Source: JANRLF01 sp033762815
Lineage (GTDB): Bacteria > Bacteroidota > Bacteroidia > Chitinophagales > CAIOSU01
Assembly: GCA_033762815.1 (NCBI GenBank)
Contig: JANRLF010000004.1
Span: 372,001 to 436,000 of the forward strand
Reading direction: 5' to 3'
DNA length: 64,000 bases
Shown here piece by piece: positions 8,698 through 18,695 of this stretch. A program made the position numbers and the translations under genes. The stretch's first letter is position 1, and every line of letters starts with the position of its first letter. The notes beneath the pieces are model-generated. The model was not told the origin of the DNA. It did no database searches and was given only the letters and a program-made list of their open reading frames with translations.

Positions 8698-11036
8698 AGA
8701 ACGATACTTAGCTGCAAGGTGATATTCCTAGGCGGCTCCACTTTCCCTGGTCGCTGGTAGTAAAAAGCGTTGGTTAGATTTTTACAAATAAGTGAGAATT
8801 TGACTTTATCGGTAAACTTGTAGGAAGCCCTCATATCCATGTAAAAATCGCCTATGTGGTCTTCAACATATCTTCTGTAGCTCTCAGGACCACCACCAAT
8901 AGTACTGGCAGCAAACTTAATTAGCTCCGGTATCTTTTCAGGGAAACCATTGTAGTACACGGTAGCCCCCACGGCAAAGTTCTTGTACCCTATTTCCAAA
9001 TCGCCCCTCATCAAGTGGCGGCTGCGGAACAAAAGGATATTCGCAGTATCGGAATTCGGTACCCTTTTGGCAAAATACTTAAAGGCATCACTAAAAAACT
9101 CGCCAATACTTCTGTCCGTTGAATCCTCTAGTTTACCAGGATAGGTATAGGTATAGCCTATCATTGATGTAATGGTCCAGTCGCCAATATTACCACGGCT
9201 CACAATGGATGTCTCAAAACCTACGATACGAGCATTTTCAATGTTATAAGGCTTCATACCAAAAACGGTAGGCCCTTGGTCCGGGAATATCTTATTGGTA
9301 TCTCCATCGAAATAATTCGGGTGGGTACCCACTTGGTACTCAACGAAGTCTTTGTATTCCTGCCAAAACAATGCTACATCAAATAAAGCATTCCAGTTTC
9401 TGACACCAAAGCCTTGTTTAAAACCGAACTCGGCGTTCCATGATTTTTCAGCCACTAAATCGGGGGTAGGAACAATCCAAACAAGGCCGCTTACGAACTC
9501 ATTGGAAATGAAACGTTCGGCAATGGAAGGAAGGCGGTAGCCTTGGCCCCATGAAAACCGGAAGAAAGACGCCTTACCTGCCTTATAGCTCAGGCCCGTT
9601 CTGAATACCGGAATGGTAGTTTCAAAAATGGTATCAACGCTATTAATCTCGTATCGAACACCAAAGTTCACTATCAAATCCTTGTAGATTCCATCGACTT
9701 GGACGTATGCCGCACCATTATAGTTAAGCCTTAAACCTGTATACAGGTTGCTTTTTGACCTACCAAAAGCAAATGGCAAACCAGTGGTAATCACCAAATG
9801 CTTTTTCCAGCTATACTGATATTTGTTCTGAAAGTCGAAGTTATTGGAAGAGGCATTGATATCATCGCCATTTCCCCTGCGCCAAACATTCAAATAACGG
9901 AAACGGAACTCGAAGCGATGGCCGTTATCGTTATAAAAAGTAAAATGCGGGTCAACAGTAGTACGTACATACCTATCTTCCGAACCTTCCTGTATACGGT
10001 AGGCATTGGAATCCAAATCTTGCCCCAAGAAGAAACGACCACTGGTTTCTTTCATCATCAGGGCATTGACGCCAAAGTTGATATTAGGACGCTTTTTAAG
10101 AATATAGCGGGTTTTAAACTCCACCCTGCCCCTATATTCATCGGCTTCCTGCAAATAACTTTGAACCATATCAATGTTGCCGCCTAGTACGTACTGAAAG
10201 TTCTTCACTTTCTGTTTATGGTTCAAAAATACGCCCATATAACCCGGCTGTCTGGCATTCCACCATCTTAGGGTATCCAATGGCGGTTTGGTATAAGCAC
10301 CAGCATAAAAAGTAACATCAGTCTCTGGCTTGTCGCCCTTTGGCCAAGCGGTGATTACGTTCACCACACCGTTCAAGGCCGATGAACCATAAACAACGGA
10401 TGAAGCACCTTTTATCACTTCAACTTGTGCCGCATTCTCCACAGGGGCCATTTTCAGCTGTGCTTCGCCCAAGTCGGCACTGGTAAAGCCTTGGCCATCC
10501 ACCATCACCGCCGTGCGGGTACCTACGCCATAGGAATAGCTGCTACCGCCACGAATACTGATTTGCCCATCTTGTATGGTAACACCGGGCGTTTTGCCCA
10601 AGGCCTCCCCTAAGTCCCGCGAGTTGGTATTCTTAATCAAGTCCTTGCTCAACACGTCCATGGAAACCGTTTCCTGCGAAAGTTTCTTTTCATACTGGCT
10701 GGCAGTTACCACTACCACATCCATCTCGTTCCTTGAACGGATAAGGTTCACATTCACCTGTTTGATATCGCCTAACTTGATATTGATGTTCTTGACCTCC
10801 GTTTGATAGCCCATAAAACTCACGATAACCTTATGCTGGCCAGGTTGCACGGACAATCTATACTTACCATCTTCATCCGTCACTTGCATAGCGGTATCGC
10901 CCAAGCTGATACTTGCTCCAGGGATTTTTTCATTGGCATCAGGATCGCGAACTACCCCGTAGATAATGGTTTCCTGTGCGAATGCGCCAAATGAACACAC
11001 CATTAGCAGCAAGGTAATCAAGTAGAACTTTTTCAT
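8694..11036 (-). CDS. TonB-dependent receptor with carboxypeptidase-like regulatory domain
   Basis: 780 residues. Signal peptide MKKFYLITLLLMVCSFGAFA, then a CarboxypepD_reg-like domain (residues 22-100, IIYGVVRDPDANEKIPGASI and DEDGKYRLSV), then a plug domain (residues 115-235; LGEALGKTPGV, ISIRGGSSYSYG, VEVIKGASSVVYGSSALNGVVNVIT), then an outer-membrane beta-barrel to the C-terminus with many aromatic strand ends and a final LQLSIVL. It should take up a large substrate through the outer membrane using TonB energy. It has no SusD partner next to it, so it is more like a siderophore, cobalamin or metal receptor than a SusC. The substrate cannot be told. It ends tail-to-tail with the small gene at 8527. 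Confidence 0.92.
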   Translation of the reverse strand: MKKFYLITLLLMVCSFGAFAQETIIYGVVRDPDANEKIPGASISLGDTAMQVTDEDGKYRLSVQPGQHKVIVSFMGYQTEVKNINIKLGDIKQVNVNLIRSRNEMDVVVVTASQYEKKLSQETVSMDVLSKDLIKNTNSRDLGEALGKTPGVTIQDGQISIRGGSSYSYGVGTRTAVMVDGQGFTSADLGEAQLKMAPVENAAQVEVIKGASSVVYGSSALNGVVNVITAWPKGDKPETDVTFYAGAYTKPPLDTLRWWNARQPGYMGVFLNHKQKVKNFQYVLGGNIDMVQSYLQEADEYRGRVEFKTRYILKKRPNINFGVNALMMKETSGRFFLGQDLDSNAYRIQEGSEDRYVRTTVDPHFTFYNDNGHRFEFRFRYLNVWRRGNGDDINASSNNFDFQNKYQYSWKKHLVITTGLPFAFGRSKSNLYTGLRLNYNGAAYVQVDGIYKDLIVNFGVRYEINSVDTIFETTIPVFRTGLSYKAGKASFFRFSWGQGYRLPSIAERFISNEFVSGLVWIVPTPDLVAEKSWNAEFGFKQGFGVRNWNALFDVALFWQEYKDFVEYQVGTHPNYFDGDTNKIFPDQGPTVFGMKPYNIENARIVGFETSIVSRGNIGDWTITSMIGYTYTYPGKLEDSTDRSIGEFFSDAFKYFAKRVPNSDTANILLFRSRHLMRGDLEIGYKNFAVGATVYYNGFPEKIPELIKFAASTIGGGPESYRRYVEDHIGDFYMDMRASYKFTDKVKFSLICKNLTNAFYYQRPGKVEPPRNITLQLSIVL

Positions 11037-11192
11037 AGGTAGGCTAGGTCTTTTGGGTAACAGGGTGCAAATATTAATATAAGATGGCTTAGAAAATTCT
11101 GAGTCTCTTTAATTTATCGTTAACATTATCAAGTCGCTAATTTGTGGCCGACGCTAAAGTAATGCCTTTCCTAAATTTGCAAAAACCCAACT

Positions 11193-12644
11193 ATGAAATA
11201 TATTGGTTTTCTTTTCATAACCTGCCTCTTTTTTAATTGCGGCACCACGGAACAACCCAGCCAAGTAGAGGAAACAGCCCTTTTTGGCCCCTTGGTGGCA
11301 GATTTTACCACTACAGCTGTAAAATTACCCGATGGACTGAAAGCCGATATTTTGTTTTCTGAGGCGATTGACTCCGTAATAAAAGCCAACGGCAGTATCT
11401 GCGCCGCCCCAGGCAGCCCTGATTTTATGGCTTTCCTGCCCATTGATGGCAACAACGAGCATGGCTACTTGTACATCAACCACGAAACAGCCAACTGGAA
11501 CGACAGCCTAGGAGATGGCGGCGGCGGCTCGGTGATAGAGATAAAAAGAGAAAATGGAACCTGGAAACGAATTGGAACTGCCAAGCATGTTGATTTTAGT
11601 CCAGTAGGTGGTACCGTGCGAAACTGTGGTGGTGCAGTAACCCCCAGTGGTACGATTCTGACGGCTGAGGAATGGGAGCCCCAAAGCAACAAAGACATTT
11701 ATTCCGCATATCGCGATACCAGCAAATTCGATGGCCGTGCCAGCTATCTCAACTTCGGCTGGGTAACGGAAGTGGACCCAAAATCAGGGAAGGCATTGCG
11801 CAAGCTTTACCAAATGGGCCGCATGGAGCACGAAGGGATCTACTGCGATGCGGACAAAAAAACCGTTTACCTGACCGATGATGCCAGCCCTTGCGTGTTT
11901 TATAAGTTCGTGGCCGATAAGGCAGGTGATTACAGCCAAGGGCAACTATATGCTTTTCAAGAAACCAACGACGGAGGCAATTGGCTGAAAATGCCCATGC
12001 AAATGGACTCTTTGATGCAAACCCGTAACATTGCCTTGCGTATGGGTGCCACCATGTATGTCAGAAATGAATGGACTACGGGCATTGGGGGCAAAATCTA
12101 TATCAACGAAACCGGTGCCGACGAAGTGAACTGGGCCGAAGCGATAGCCATAGGGGGCCAGCCTGCCGCCCACCATGCCTCAAAAATGAAAGATGGCAAG
12201 TTCAATGACCCATACGGCCGGGTGCTGGTTTTTGACCCTAGCACCAATAAAATGAGCGTTTTGATTGAAGGCGGTACCGCTGATGGCGATAGCACTACCA
12301 ACCTTGCCAGCCCCGACTGTATAGGAGCAGCAAATATCAATGGCAAGGATTATTTGGTAATACACGAAGACTTGATTGGCCAAAGCAAGAACAGGGTAAG
12401 CCAAATGGCCGAAGCCAACAAAGCCACCTTCAATGAAATCTACTTTTTGGATTTGTCCATTGCCAAACCTACCGTGAAAGATTTAAAGCGCTTCATGATG
12501 GGCCCCAAGGGCTGCGAAACATCTGGTGGTGCTTTTAGTCCCGATGCCAGCACTTACTTTGTCGCTATACAGCATCCTGATACCAGCAACCCAGAGCCAT
12601 ACAAGCGAAATCTGGTAATTGCCGTTAGCGGCTTTAAGAAATAA
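11193..12644 (+). CDS. PhoX-family (DUF839) phosphatase-like lipoprotein
   Basis: 483 residues. The start MKYIGFLFITCLFFNCG carries a lipobox with the cysteine at residue 16, so it is probably a lipoprotein. The rest follows the PhoX/DUF839 propeller: MAFLPIDGNNEHGYLYINHE (residues 72-91), GGTVRNCGGAVTPSGTILTAEE (near 145-166), RMEHEGIYCD (near 210), and the late SPDCIGAANINGKDYLVIHED. PhoX enzymes are Ca/Fe-dependent alkaline phosphatases that release phosphate from esters outside the cytoplasm. TAAATTTG at 11172-11179 is a likely -7 promoter box 14 bases before the start. The next gene, a Tat-exported phosphoesterase, follows after 35 bases, suggesting a phosphate-scavenging pair. Canonical PhoX proteins are Tat substrates; this one appears not to be. 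Confidence 0.85.
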   Translation: MKYIGFLFITCLFFNCGTTEQPSQVEETALFGPLVADFTTTAVKLPDGLKADILFSEAIDSVIKANGSICAAPGSPDFMAFLPIDGNNEHGYLYINHETANWNDSLGDGGGGSVIEIKRENGTWKRIGTAKHVDFSPVGGTVRNCGGAVTPSGTILTAEEWEPQSNKDIYSAYRDTSKFDGRASYLNFGWVTEVDPKSGKALRKLYQMGRMEHEGIYCDADKKTVYLTDDASPCVFYKFVADKAGDYSQGQLYAFQETNDGGNWLKMPMQMDSLMQTRNIALRMGATMYVRNEWTTGIGGKIYINETGADEVNWAEAIAIGGQPAAHHASKMKDGKFNDPYGRVLVFDPSTNKMSVLIEGGTADGDSTTNLASPDCIGAANINGKDYLVIHEDLIGQSKNRVSQMAEANKATFNEIYFLDLSIAKPTVKDLKRFMMGPKGCETSGGAFSPDASTYFVAIQHPDTSNPEPYKRNLVIAVSGFKK

Positions 12645-12679
12645 TGCTTTCCTTAGCAATTATCTAAACCTCTCCTACC

Positions 12680-13654
12680 ATGAAAAAGAATGGCTTGAAC
12701 CGCCGCGGTTTCATACAGCAAGCTGGGCTGGCTTTTGCCGGCCTCACTGCTGGGGCTACCCTTTTGCCCAACATTGCCACTGCGGGGGAAACCCCTTTGC
12801 ACAACCCTTCGAAAAAAAGGGCCCTGCGCATAGCGCACATGACCGACGTGCACGTGCAGCCCGAAGGTGCCGCCCCTAAAGGTTTGGCTCTTGCCCTGCA
12901 GAGCGTACAAAGCCTTGCCGATAAGCCTGATATCATTTTCAACGGCGGCGACTCCATCATGGATGCCTTGAGCAAAAGCAAATCGAGGGTGCAGGAGCAG
13001 TGGAAAGTATGGCATGGCATATTTAAAGAGGAGTGTTCGCTGCCAGTAGTCAATTGCATTGGCAACCACGATGTATGGGCTTGGTCGAAACCAGTAAAGG
13101 GCGCCAAGCAAGACCGCCTATATGGCAAGCAATGGGCCATAGACGAGTTCCAGATAAGCAACCGCTACTATAGCTTCGATAAGGCGGGCTGGCACTTTAT
13201 TGTACTGGACAGTACCTTCCACCATGGCTTTGGCTATATTGCCCAACTGGGCGACGAGCAAATGGAATGGCTGAAGGCCGACTTGGAAAAAACACCGGCC
13301 ACCACCCCTGTTTGCGTGCTTTCGCATATACCTATTTTAAGTGCCACCACCTTTTTTGACGGCGATAACGAAAAAAGCGGCGACTGGAAAATACCGGGCG
13401 CATGGATGCACATTGATGCCAGGCCTATCAAAAACCTGTTCTACCAGCATAAAAATGTAAAGGTGTGCCTAAGTGGGCATATCCATTTACAGGATAGCTT
13501 GGAGTACCTAGGGGTGAAATACTTGTGCAACGGTGCGGTGAGCGGGGCTTGGTGGGGCGGCAACAACCAAGAGTTTCCACCTGCTTTTGCGGTGGTTGAC
13601 CTTTTCGAGGATGGCTCCGTCGAGAGCCAATTTATCCCTTATAAATGGCAATAA
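12680..13654 (+). CDS. Tat-exported calcineurin-like metallophosphoesterase
   Basis: 324 residues. The N-terminus NRRGFIQQAGLAFAGLTAGA is a twin-arginine signal (RRGF at residues 8-11 followed by a modest hydrophobic stretch), so the protein is probably exported folded. The metallophosphoesterase motifs are complete: HMTDVHV near residue 54, FNGGDSIMD near 92, GNHDVW near 121, LSHIP near 215, and SGHIHLQD near 266. These coordinate two metals and hydrolyse phosphomono- or diesters. It is the second gene of a likely operon with the PhoX-like gene (35 bases apart). Confidence 0.9.
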   Translation: MKKNGLNRRGFIQQAGLAFAGLTAGATLLPNIATAGETPLHNPSKKRALRIAHMTDVHVQPEGAAPKGLALALQSVQSLADKPDIIFNGGDSIMDALSKSKSRVQEQWKVWHGIFKEECSLPVVNCIGNHDVWAWSKPVKGAKQDRLYGKQWAIDEFQISNRYYSFDKAGWHFIVLDSTFHHGFGYIAQLGDEQMEWLKADLEKTPATTPVCVLSHIPILSATTFFDGDNEKSGDWKIPGAWMHIDARPIKNLFYQHKNVKVCLSGHIHLQDSLEYLGVKYLCNGAVSGAWWGGNNQEFPPAFAVVDLFEDGSVESQFIPYKWQ

Positions 13655-13723
13655 ACCTAATCGATACGATTATTTCAAAACAAAAATTACTTTTGCAACT
13701 AACTAACTACTAATCTATACCAC

Positions 13724-15667
13724 ATGAAAAATCTGTTTTACGTTTTGTTCACGGTGTTCGCACTCGCAATTGCTCCTAAGGCATACGCAGGCGGCGGCCC
13801 TTGCGTTATTGATACCACTACTTGTGTGCCCGGTGGTTTTCTGTACGGTGAAGTATGCCCCGGCAACATACCCGGTGCTACTGCCGGCCAGCTTTATAAC
13901 CAAACGGTTTCCTTCACCCTACCATCAAGTTTCGACTTGAATACCGACTCTTTGGGCTTGGGCTTCGGCACTATTACCGTTTCAGTTACGGATGTTGATG
14001 TGCAATTGGTGGGCCTTCCCTCGGGACTAGTGGTCAACTTTGATGATAATGACCGCAGCTACAACCCACAAAACCAGCCAGCAGGTTGTTTCCAAATTTT
14101 TGGAGTTCCTTGCGACTACACGGACACCTTCCAAGTAGCTTTACAACTAAATGTAACCGTGAACGTTCCTATTTTGGGTTCTTTTGCAGTGCCTTTCCCC
14201 TTGGTTACCAATTTGCCATTGGCATTGCAATCCAGCTATCCTAGGTTGGAAATTACTTCCACTGGCAATTTCCTTTGTACCAGCGGCCCTGGCAGCAGCT
14301 TGACTTTGCGCGCTTCCGCCGGTTTCGGTGCTTATGTATGGACACCCGGCAGTAGCCTCGATGATTCATTGGTGGTTGCTGCCCCTGGTGAATATTTTGT
14401 AGAGGCGATTACTACCGATAACCAATGTTCGTTTTCTGATTCCGTTACCATCGACTACGTAAATGCCCAAGTAACTGGCGACACCACACTTTGTACCGGT
14501 CATTTCCTTCAATTGAACGCTACGGGTGGCGACAGCTTCACTTGGAGCCCATCTACAGCCCTTAGCTCCACTACCGTTGCTAATCCGGTTATTCTAAGGT
14601 CATTTGCCAACACCACCACTTACCAAGTAATTGCCAGCAATGGTTTCTGTAGCGATACAGCTGCCGTTACCGTTACGGCCAATACCAACTGTGGGGGCGC
14701 ATGCGGCAATTGCACCGTCAATTCTAATGGCTGTGGCGGTCCCCTGCCTACCGTATGTAACGTATTGCCAGTGGTTACCGCTGGTCAAGCTTACGACGAG
14801 AGCTTTACCTTCTTCATTCCTGACAGCATCCGTATTGCCGATGTATTGCCAATTCCCATCACTATCCCTGGTTTGCCTGAGGCGTTCGTGGCCAACGAGG
14901 TATTCGTGCGCATCGATAGCCTACCGGCTGGTTTGGATTGGAGCTGCGACCAACAAGGCAATAACTGTACCTATAACCCTACGCTTGACCCATCTGCCCA
15001 GTACGGTTGCATCCGTATTTGTGGCACCACTTGCGGCCCTGCCGGTGAGTATCTAACTGCGGAAGTAGGTATCAAATTGCCTCAACAGTTGCGCGATATC
15101 ATTGCTTCTATTCCTTTCCCATTGGGAATTGACTCTATCGTTTTCATCCCCTTTGATATCAATCTGGGCGTGGAATATACCAGCAACCTTTCTATCCTTA
15201 CTAGCGGCGACCCTGAAATACTGGAAGGCGATACCTTGGCATTGACTGCCAGCGCTGGCTTTACGGGTTATGAATGGTCAACCGGGGCAACCACCGCTGA
15301 AATCAACGTTTCCGAAGCTGATACCTACTGCGTGACCGCTACCGATGCCAACGGCTGCGAACAAACTAGCTGCCAAGAAGTAACCGTGCTCTCTTCCGTT
15401 ACCGATTTGGTGATGGATGCCAGCTTGAAGATTTACCCCAATCCTTCCAAAGGCCAATTTGCCATTAGCTTCAACAGTGCCCAAGCCCAAACGGTAGCCG
15501 TAAGCATTGTTGACCTGGCAGGAAAAACCGTGTACCAAAACACCTTGAATGCCAATGGCGGCAACAATGAATTGACGGTGAACTTGAGCCAAGCTGCCCA
15601 AGGCATTTACTTTGTAAAATTGAGCTCAGAAAAAGGTACCGCCATCAGAAAGGTAACCTTGAACTAA
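13724..15667 (+). CDS. T9SS-secreted protein with two copies of a cysteine-rich module
   Basis: 647 residues. Signal peptide MKNLFYVLFTVFALAIAPKAYA. The region after it (about 25-180) and a second region (about 325-490) are two copies of a module starting with a Cys-rich segment and 'TAGQxYxxSFTF-xPxS' (ATAGQLYNQTVSFTLPSS and VTAGQAYDESFTFFIPDS). Each is followed by an Ig-like segment ending in a 'xCSxSxTVTV' type strand (residues 185-320 and 495-560). The last 80 residues form a T9SS type A sorting domain (LKIYPNPSKGQFAISFNSAQ, ending IRKVTLN). TACTTTTG at 13688-13695 is a likely -7 promoter box. A strong terminator follows at 15692. No enzyme motif was seen; it is probably a cell-surface or secreted structural protein. 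Confidence 0.88.
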   Translation: MKNLFYVLFTVFALAIAPKAYAGGGPCVIDTTTCVPGGFLYGEVCPGNIPGATAGQLYNQTVSFTLPSSFDLNTDSLGLGFGTITVSVTDVDVQLVGLPSGLVVNFDDNDRSYNPQNQPAGCFQIFGVPCDYTDTFQVALQLNVTVNVPILGSFAVPFPLVTNLPLALQSSYPRLEITSTGNFLCTSGPGSSLTLRASAGFGAYVWTPGSSLDDSLVVAAPGEYFVEAITTDNQCSFSDSVTIDYVNAQVTGDTTLCTGHFLQLNATGGDSFTWSPSTALSSTTVANPVILRSFANTTTYQVIASNGFCSDTAAVTVTANTNCGGACGNCTVNSNGCGGPLPTVCNVLPVVTAGQAYDESFTFFIPDSIRIADVLPIPITIPGLPEAFVANEVFVRIDSLPAGLDWSCDQQGNNCTYNPTLDPSAQYGCIRICGTTCGPAGEYLTAEVGIKLPQQLRDIIASIPFPLGIDSIVFIPFDINLGVEYTSNLSILTSGDPEILEGDTLALTASAGFTGYEWSTGATTAEINVSEADTYCVTATDANGCEQTSCQEVTVLSSVTDLVMDASLKIYPNPSKGQFAISFNSAQAQTVAVSIVDLAGKTVYQNTLNANGGNNELTVNLSQAAQGIYFVKLSSEKGTAIRKVTLN

Positions 15668-15691
15668 GCCTCCACCTACCTTAAACCCGAA

Positions 15692-15721
15692 AGGCTGCCC
15701 CTTAAAAGGCAGCCTTTTTTT
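15692..15721 (+). terminator. Rho-independent terminator
   Basis: AGGCTGCC (15692-15699) pairs with GGCAGCCT (15708-15715) around CCTTAAAA and runs into TTTTTT. It lies 25 bases after the stop of the T9SS protein. Confidence 0.93.
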
Positions 15722-15833
15722 GTTATGCTTTGTTCTTTGAAAATTTTGTAACCGGGGAAAGTTTAGCGGATGTTATCTTGATACTTGATACTACGATATT
15801 ATGTAACTTTATCCTATTCAAAGAATAAGACAG

Positions 15834-18695
15834 ATGCCCAGTACCACCCCTGACTATGCCCTACAACTCATACACAAAGCCGCCGAGGAAAAGGCCAATT
15901 TTCTCGATTTGGCAAATTGTGGACTTACTGCGATACCACCAGAAATAACTAAGTTGGCAGGCCACTTAGAAAGCTTGCATCTAGGTGGCTGGTACAAAAT
16001 CGAACATGGGAAATATATAAAAAGTACCAACAGCGGAAAATCGAATGATTTTTCAGAGGACTCCGCGGGCTTTGAACACCTGCAAGCTATAGCAAAGCTC
16101 ACCACTTTAAGTGTTGAATTATGCAATTTATCGCAAACAGCCCTAACTGCTATTGGTGGTTTAAGCCAAGTAACCAGTTTGAATGTATCCAATAACATTA
16201 TTGGTAACAGTGGAGCGGAAAGCATCAGCAGGCTATCCAAACTGACCAGCTTAGATATTAGCAATTGTGCTATTAAGGATGCAGGAGCGGAAAGCCTCAG
16301 CAAATTAATAAAGCTGACAAGCTTGAAAATAGGCTGGAATCAACTCGGTGACGCAGGTGCGGAAAGCCTCAGTAAATTATCCCAACTGACCAACTTGGAT
16401 ATCAGTAGCAACCAACTCGGTGACGCAGGTGCGGAAAGCCTCAGCAAGTTATCCCAACTGACCTACTTGAATATCAGCGAGAACCAAATCGGCGCTGATG
16501 GAGTGGAATCACTTATTAATCTAAAAAAGTTGAATACATTATTTATAAATAATAATATTATTGAAGACCAGGCCATTCGAACCCTAATTCTAAGGTTAAA
16601 AAACTTAAAAGCAGTTGATTTTCGTGAATGCCATGCCAAAACCATTCCACCTGAAATATTAAATGATGTAAAAAGTTTGCGGGCTTACTTCAAGTCTCGT
16701 TTGGTTACCAGCAATTGTGTGAAAATGATATTGACCGGCAATACAGAGGCGGGCAAAACTACTTTGGCACAATGGCTTGCGGAACGCAACTATGAAAAGG
16801 ACAAAGAAAGCACACATGGTATTAAGCATTGGGTTTGGAAACCTCAGGGTACCCCACTTAAAGTAAACATTTGGGATTTTGGGGGCCAGGATTATTTCCA
16901 TGCCACCCATGAACTGTTCCTGGATAAGGAAAGCTTATTCCTGTATCTGAAAGCAAGCCAAGAAACTATATCCGAGGAAGGACAAGGTTTAAAAGATGAA
17001 TATTGGATAGGCTACATTGCCTCGCGTTGCGATAAGCAAAGTACTCCCCTTTGGTATGTTCAAACCAAAAGCGACTTGGCAAATGGCAAAAGAATTTGGT
17101 GCGATACCGCTTTGCAAGATACCTTTCCCGTAGAAGCACAATACCATGTTGCCATAAAACAAGTACACACAGCAATTTCGCCTTATTTAGAGGAGTTTCA
17201 ATATTTCGAACAGCAATTGACAGGCCGCTTGCAACAACTGGCATCTGCGGAGATTCCTATATCATGGGCCGCAATTAGGGATGCGCATTTGCCCAGATGG
17301 CGAGAAGAACACCTGCTTCTGCCACTTGTAGATTTTAAAACCGCTTGTGAAAAGGCATTAGAAACGAATGAAGAATTGGCTAATGACTTGGCCTCGTCTT
17401 GGGATGGATTGGTTACCTATCTAAAAGGTTGCGGGGAGTTAGTTCATTTTGAAGAAATTTCCTCTCTACAAGATAAGTTGTTTTTGGGACCGGAAAAGCT
17501 AACCAAAGTATTGTATGAAATATTATCAAAAGAAGTTAGAAATAAGCGGCAAGGACGTTTTGATCAAGCATATTTAAATGAGATAAAAGATGGGCCATTA
17601 CTGATAGATGTACTGCTTGCCTATGACCTCATATTCAAGCATGGGGAAGAATATGTAGCTCCTCAATACCTACCAGAAGAGCCACGGACTAAACAATTTG
17701 AACGGCTTATGACACTTAGCTATGCCATTCGCTTCCCGTTCTATATGTCCCGCTCACTCATTAGTCAATTCATTATCACCTACGCCCCGCAAGACCCCGA
17801 AGCATTCTATTGGCGGTATGGCATATTTTTTAAGCATCCTATTTGGCAGGCACACTGCTTCGTAAGGATTGATGCAGACTTGCAAATCATTTATGTGCAT
17901 GTGGAAGATAAAAAGGACAAATACTCCGCCATGAAAGAGTTGTTTGACTTTTTTATGGACACTCAGTTTGGTAAAAACAATAAAGGGAAGCATAAACCTG
18001 AAGAGGAAACCAAGCATGTTGAAGACTGGAGAAGCCACGAAAATGCCCTAGGTTGCACCTTGCTATCCAATGATGGAAAGCATTTTGCTTCAGCAAAAGC
18101 AATAATAGAAGCCATGGAAAGCAAAGCATATCGGGTAAAAGCCGATGAAACCCATGAATACGTTTCTATCAGCCCCACTTTCTATCAATTGCTCGATACT
18201 CACAGCATTAGGCCAAAGCGCATCTTTTTTTCTTATTCGAAAGCAGACGCCAAGTACCTAGCAGAATTGGATACCCACTTATCGGCATTGAAACGTAGTG
18301 GCTTAGTAGAAACATGGAAAGACGTGGACTTATTAGGCGGTGAACCTTGGGATGCCAAAATTAAGGAAGAACTTGACCGGGCAGACGTGGTGATATTATT
18401 GCTGAGCCCTGATTTCATGGCCACAGAATACGTATGGCAAGAAGAAATACCCCGCGCTATTCAAGCTGGCAAAACGATAGTGCCCATTTTTTTAAGGCCC
18501 TGTGATTGGGATGAGTCGAAATATGAAATCAACAGCTTTGCAGCACTTCCCCCAAAAGGAGAATGGATAGTTAGCAACGAACGTCCATACCGTGATGAGA
18601 GTTACTTAAAGGTTGCTAAAGACATTAGGCGTTTGTTGGAAAAGCAATCTTTGACTGAATCAACAGAAACAGAAAATAATGGAAGCACTACATAA
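15834..18695 (+). CDS. LRR-Roc-COR-TIR protein (bacterial ROCO with C-terminal TIR)
   Basis: 953 residues, no signal peptide, so cytosolic. Residues 20-280 are leucine-rich repeats, mostly 24 residues long (LTSLDISNxxIxDAGAESLSKL). Residues 295-440 are a Roc GTPase: P-loop GNTEAGKT at 302-309, switch motif WDFGGQD near 347, and TKSD near 411 as the guanine-specificity motif. A COR dimerisation region follows (about 460-680; LPLVDFKTACE, a winged-helix-like stretch, QYLPEEPRTKQFE). Residues 680-785 are less clear. A TIR domain fills about 793-935: RIFFSYSKADAKYLAELDTH, WKDVDLLGGEPWDAKIKEEL, VVILLLSPDF, then YVWQEEIPRA, where a Glu occupies the position of the NADase glutamate of SARM1-like TIRs. 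The stop overlaps the next gene by 17 bases. Sensing by LRR, switching by Roc-COR and output by TIR is inference. Confidence 0.9.
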   Translation: MPSTTPDYALQLIHKAAEEKANFLDLANCGLTAIPPEITKLAGHLESLHLGGWYKIEHGKYIKSTNSGKSNDFSEDSAGFEHLQAIAKLTTLSVELCNLSQTALTAIGGLSQVTSLNVSNNIIGNSGAESISRLSKLTSLDISNCAIKDAGAESLSKLIKLTSLKIGWNQLGDAGAESLSKLSQLTNLDISSNQLGDAGAESLSKLSQLTYLNISENQIGADGVESLINLKKLNTLFINNNIIEDQAIRTLILRLKNLKAVDFRECHAKTIPPEILNDVKSLRAYFKSRLVTSNCVKMILTGNTEAGKTTLAQWLAERNYEKDKESTHGIKHWVWKPQGTPLKVNIWDFGGQDYFHATHELFLDKESLFLYLKASQETISEEGQGLKDEYWIGYIASRCDKQSTPLWYVQTKSDLANGKRIWCDTALQDTFPVEAQYHVAIKQVHTAISPYLEEFQYFEQQLTGRLQQLASAEIPISWAAIRDAHLPRWREEHLLLPLVDFKTACEKALETNEELANDLASSWDGLVTYLKGCGELVHFEEISSLQDKLFLGPEKLTKVLYEILSKEVRNKRQGRFDQAYLNEIKDGPLLIDVLLAYDLIFKHGEEYVAPQYLPEEPRTKQFERLMTLSYAIRFPFYMSRSLISQFIITYAPQDPEAFYWRYGIFFKHPIWQAHCFVRIDADLQIIYVHVEDKKDKYSAMKELFDFFMDTQFGKNNKGKHKPEEETKHVEDWRSHENALGCTLLSNDGKHFASAKAIIEAMESKAYRVKADETHEYVSISPTFYQLLDTHSIRPKRIFFSYSKADAKYLAELDTHLSALKRSGLVETWKDVDLLGGEPWDAKIKEELDRADVVILLLSPDFMATEYVWQEEIPRAIQAGKTIVPIFLRPCDWDESKYEINSFAALPPKGEWIVSNERPYRDESYLKVAKDIRRLLEKQSLTESTETENNGSTT
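16344..16487 (+). repeat. Two near-identical 72-bp tandem LRR units
   Basis: Units 16344-16415 and 16416-16487 both open with CTCGGTGACGCAGGTGCGGA and differ at only a handful of positions. Each encodes one 24-residue LRR. The flanking LRRs are clearly more divergent, so this looks like a recent in-frame duplication within the sensor part of the gene. Confidence 0.9.

Noticed and set aside
11142..11179. TTG plus TAAATTTG as a full promoter for the PhoX-like gene
   Set aside because: The spacer would be 27 bases, too long; only the -7 box is kept as likely.
12653..13161. Minus-strand frames of 150-165 residues opposite the Tat phosphoesterase
   Set aside because: Complete metallophosphoesterase motifs on the plus strand explain the region.
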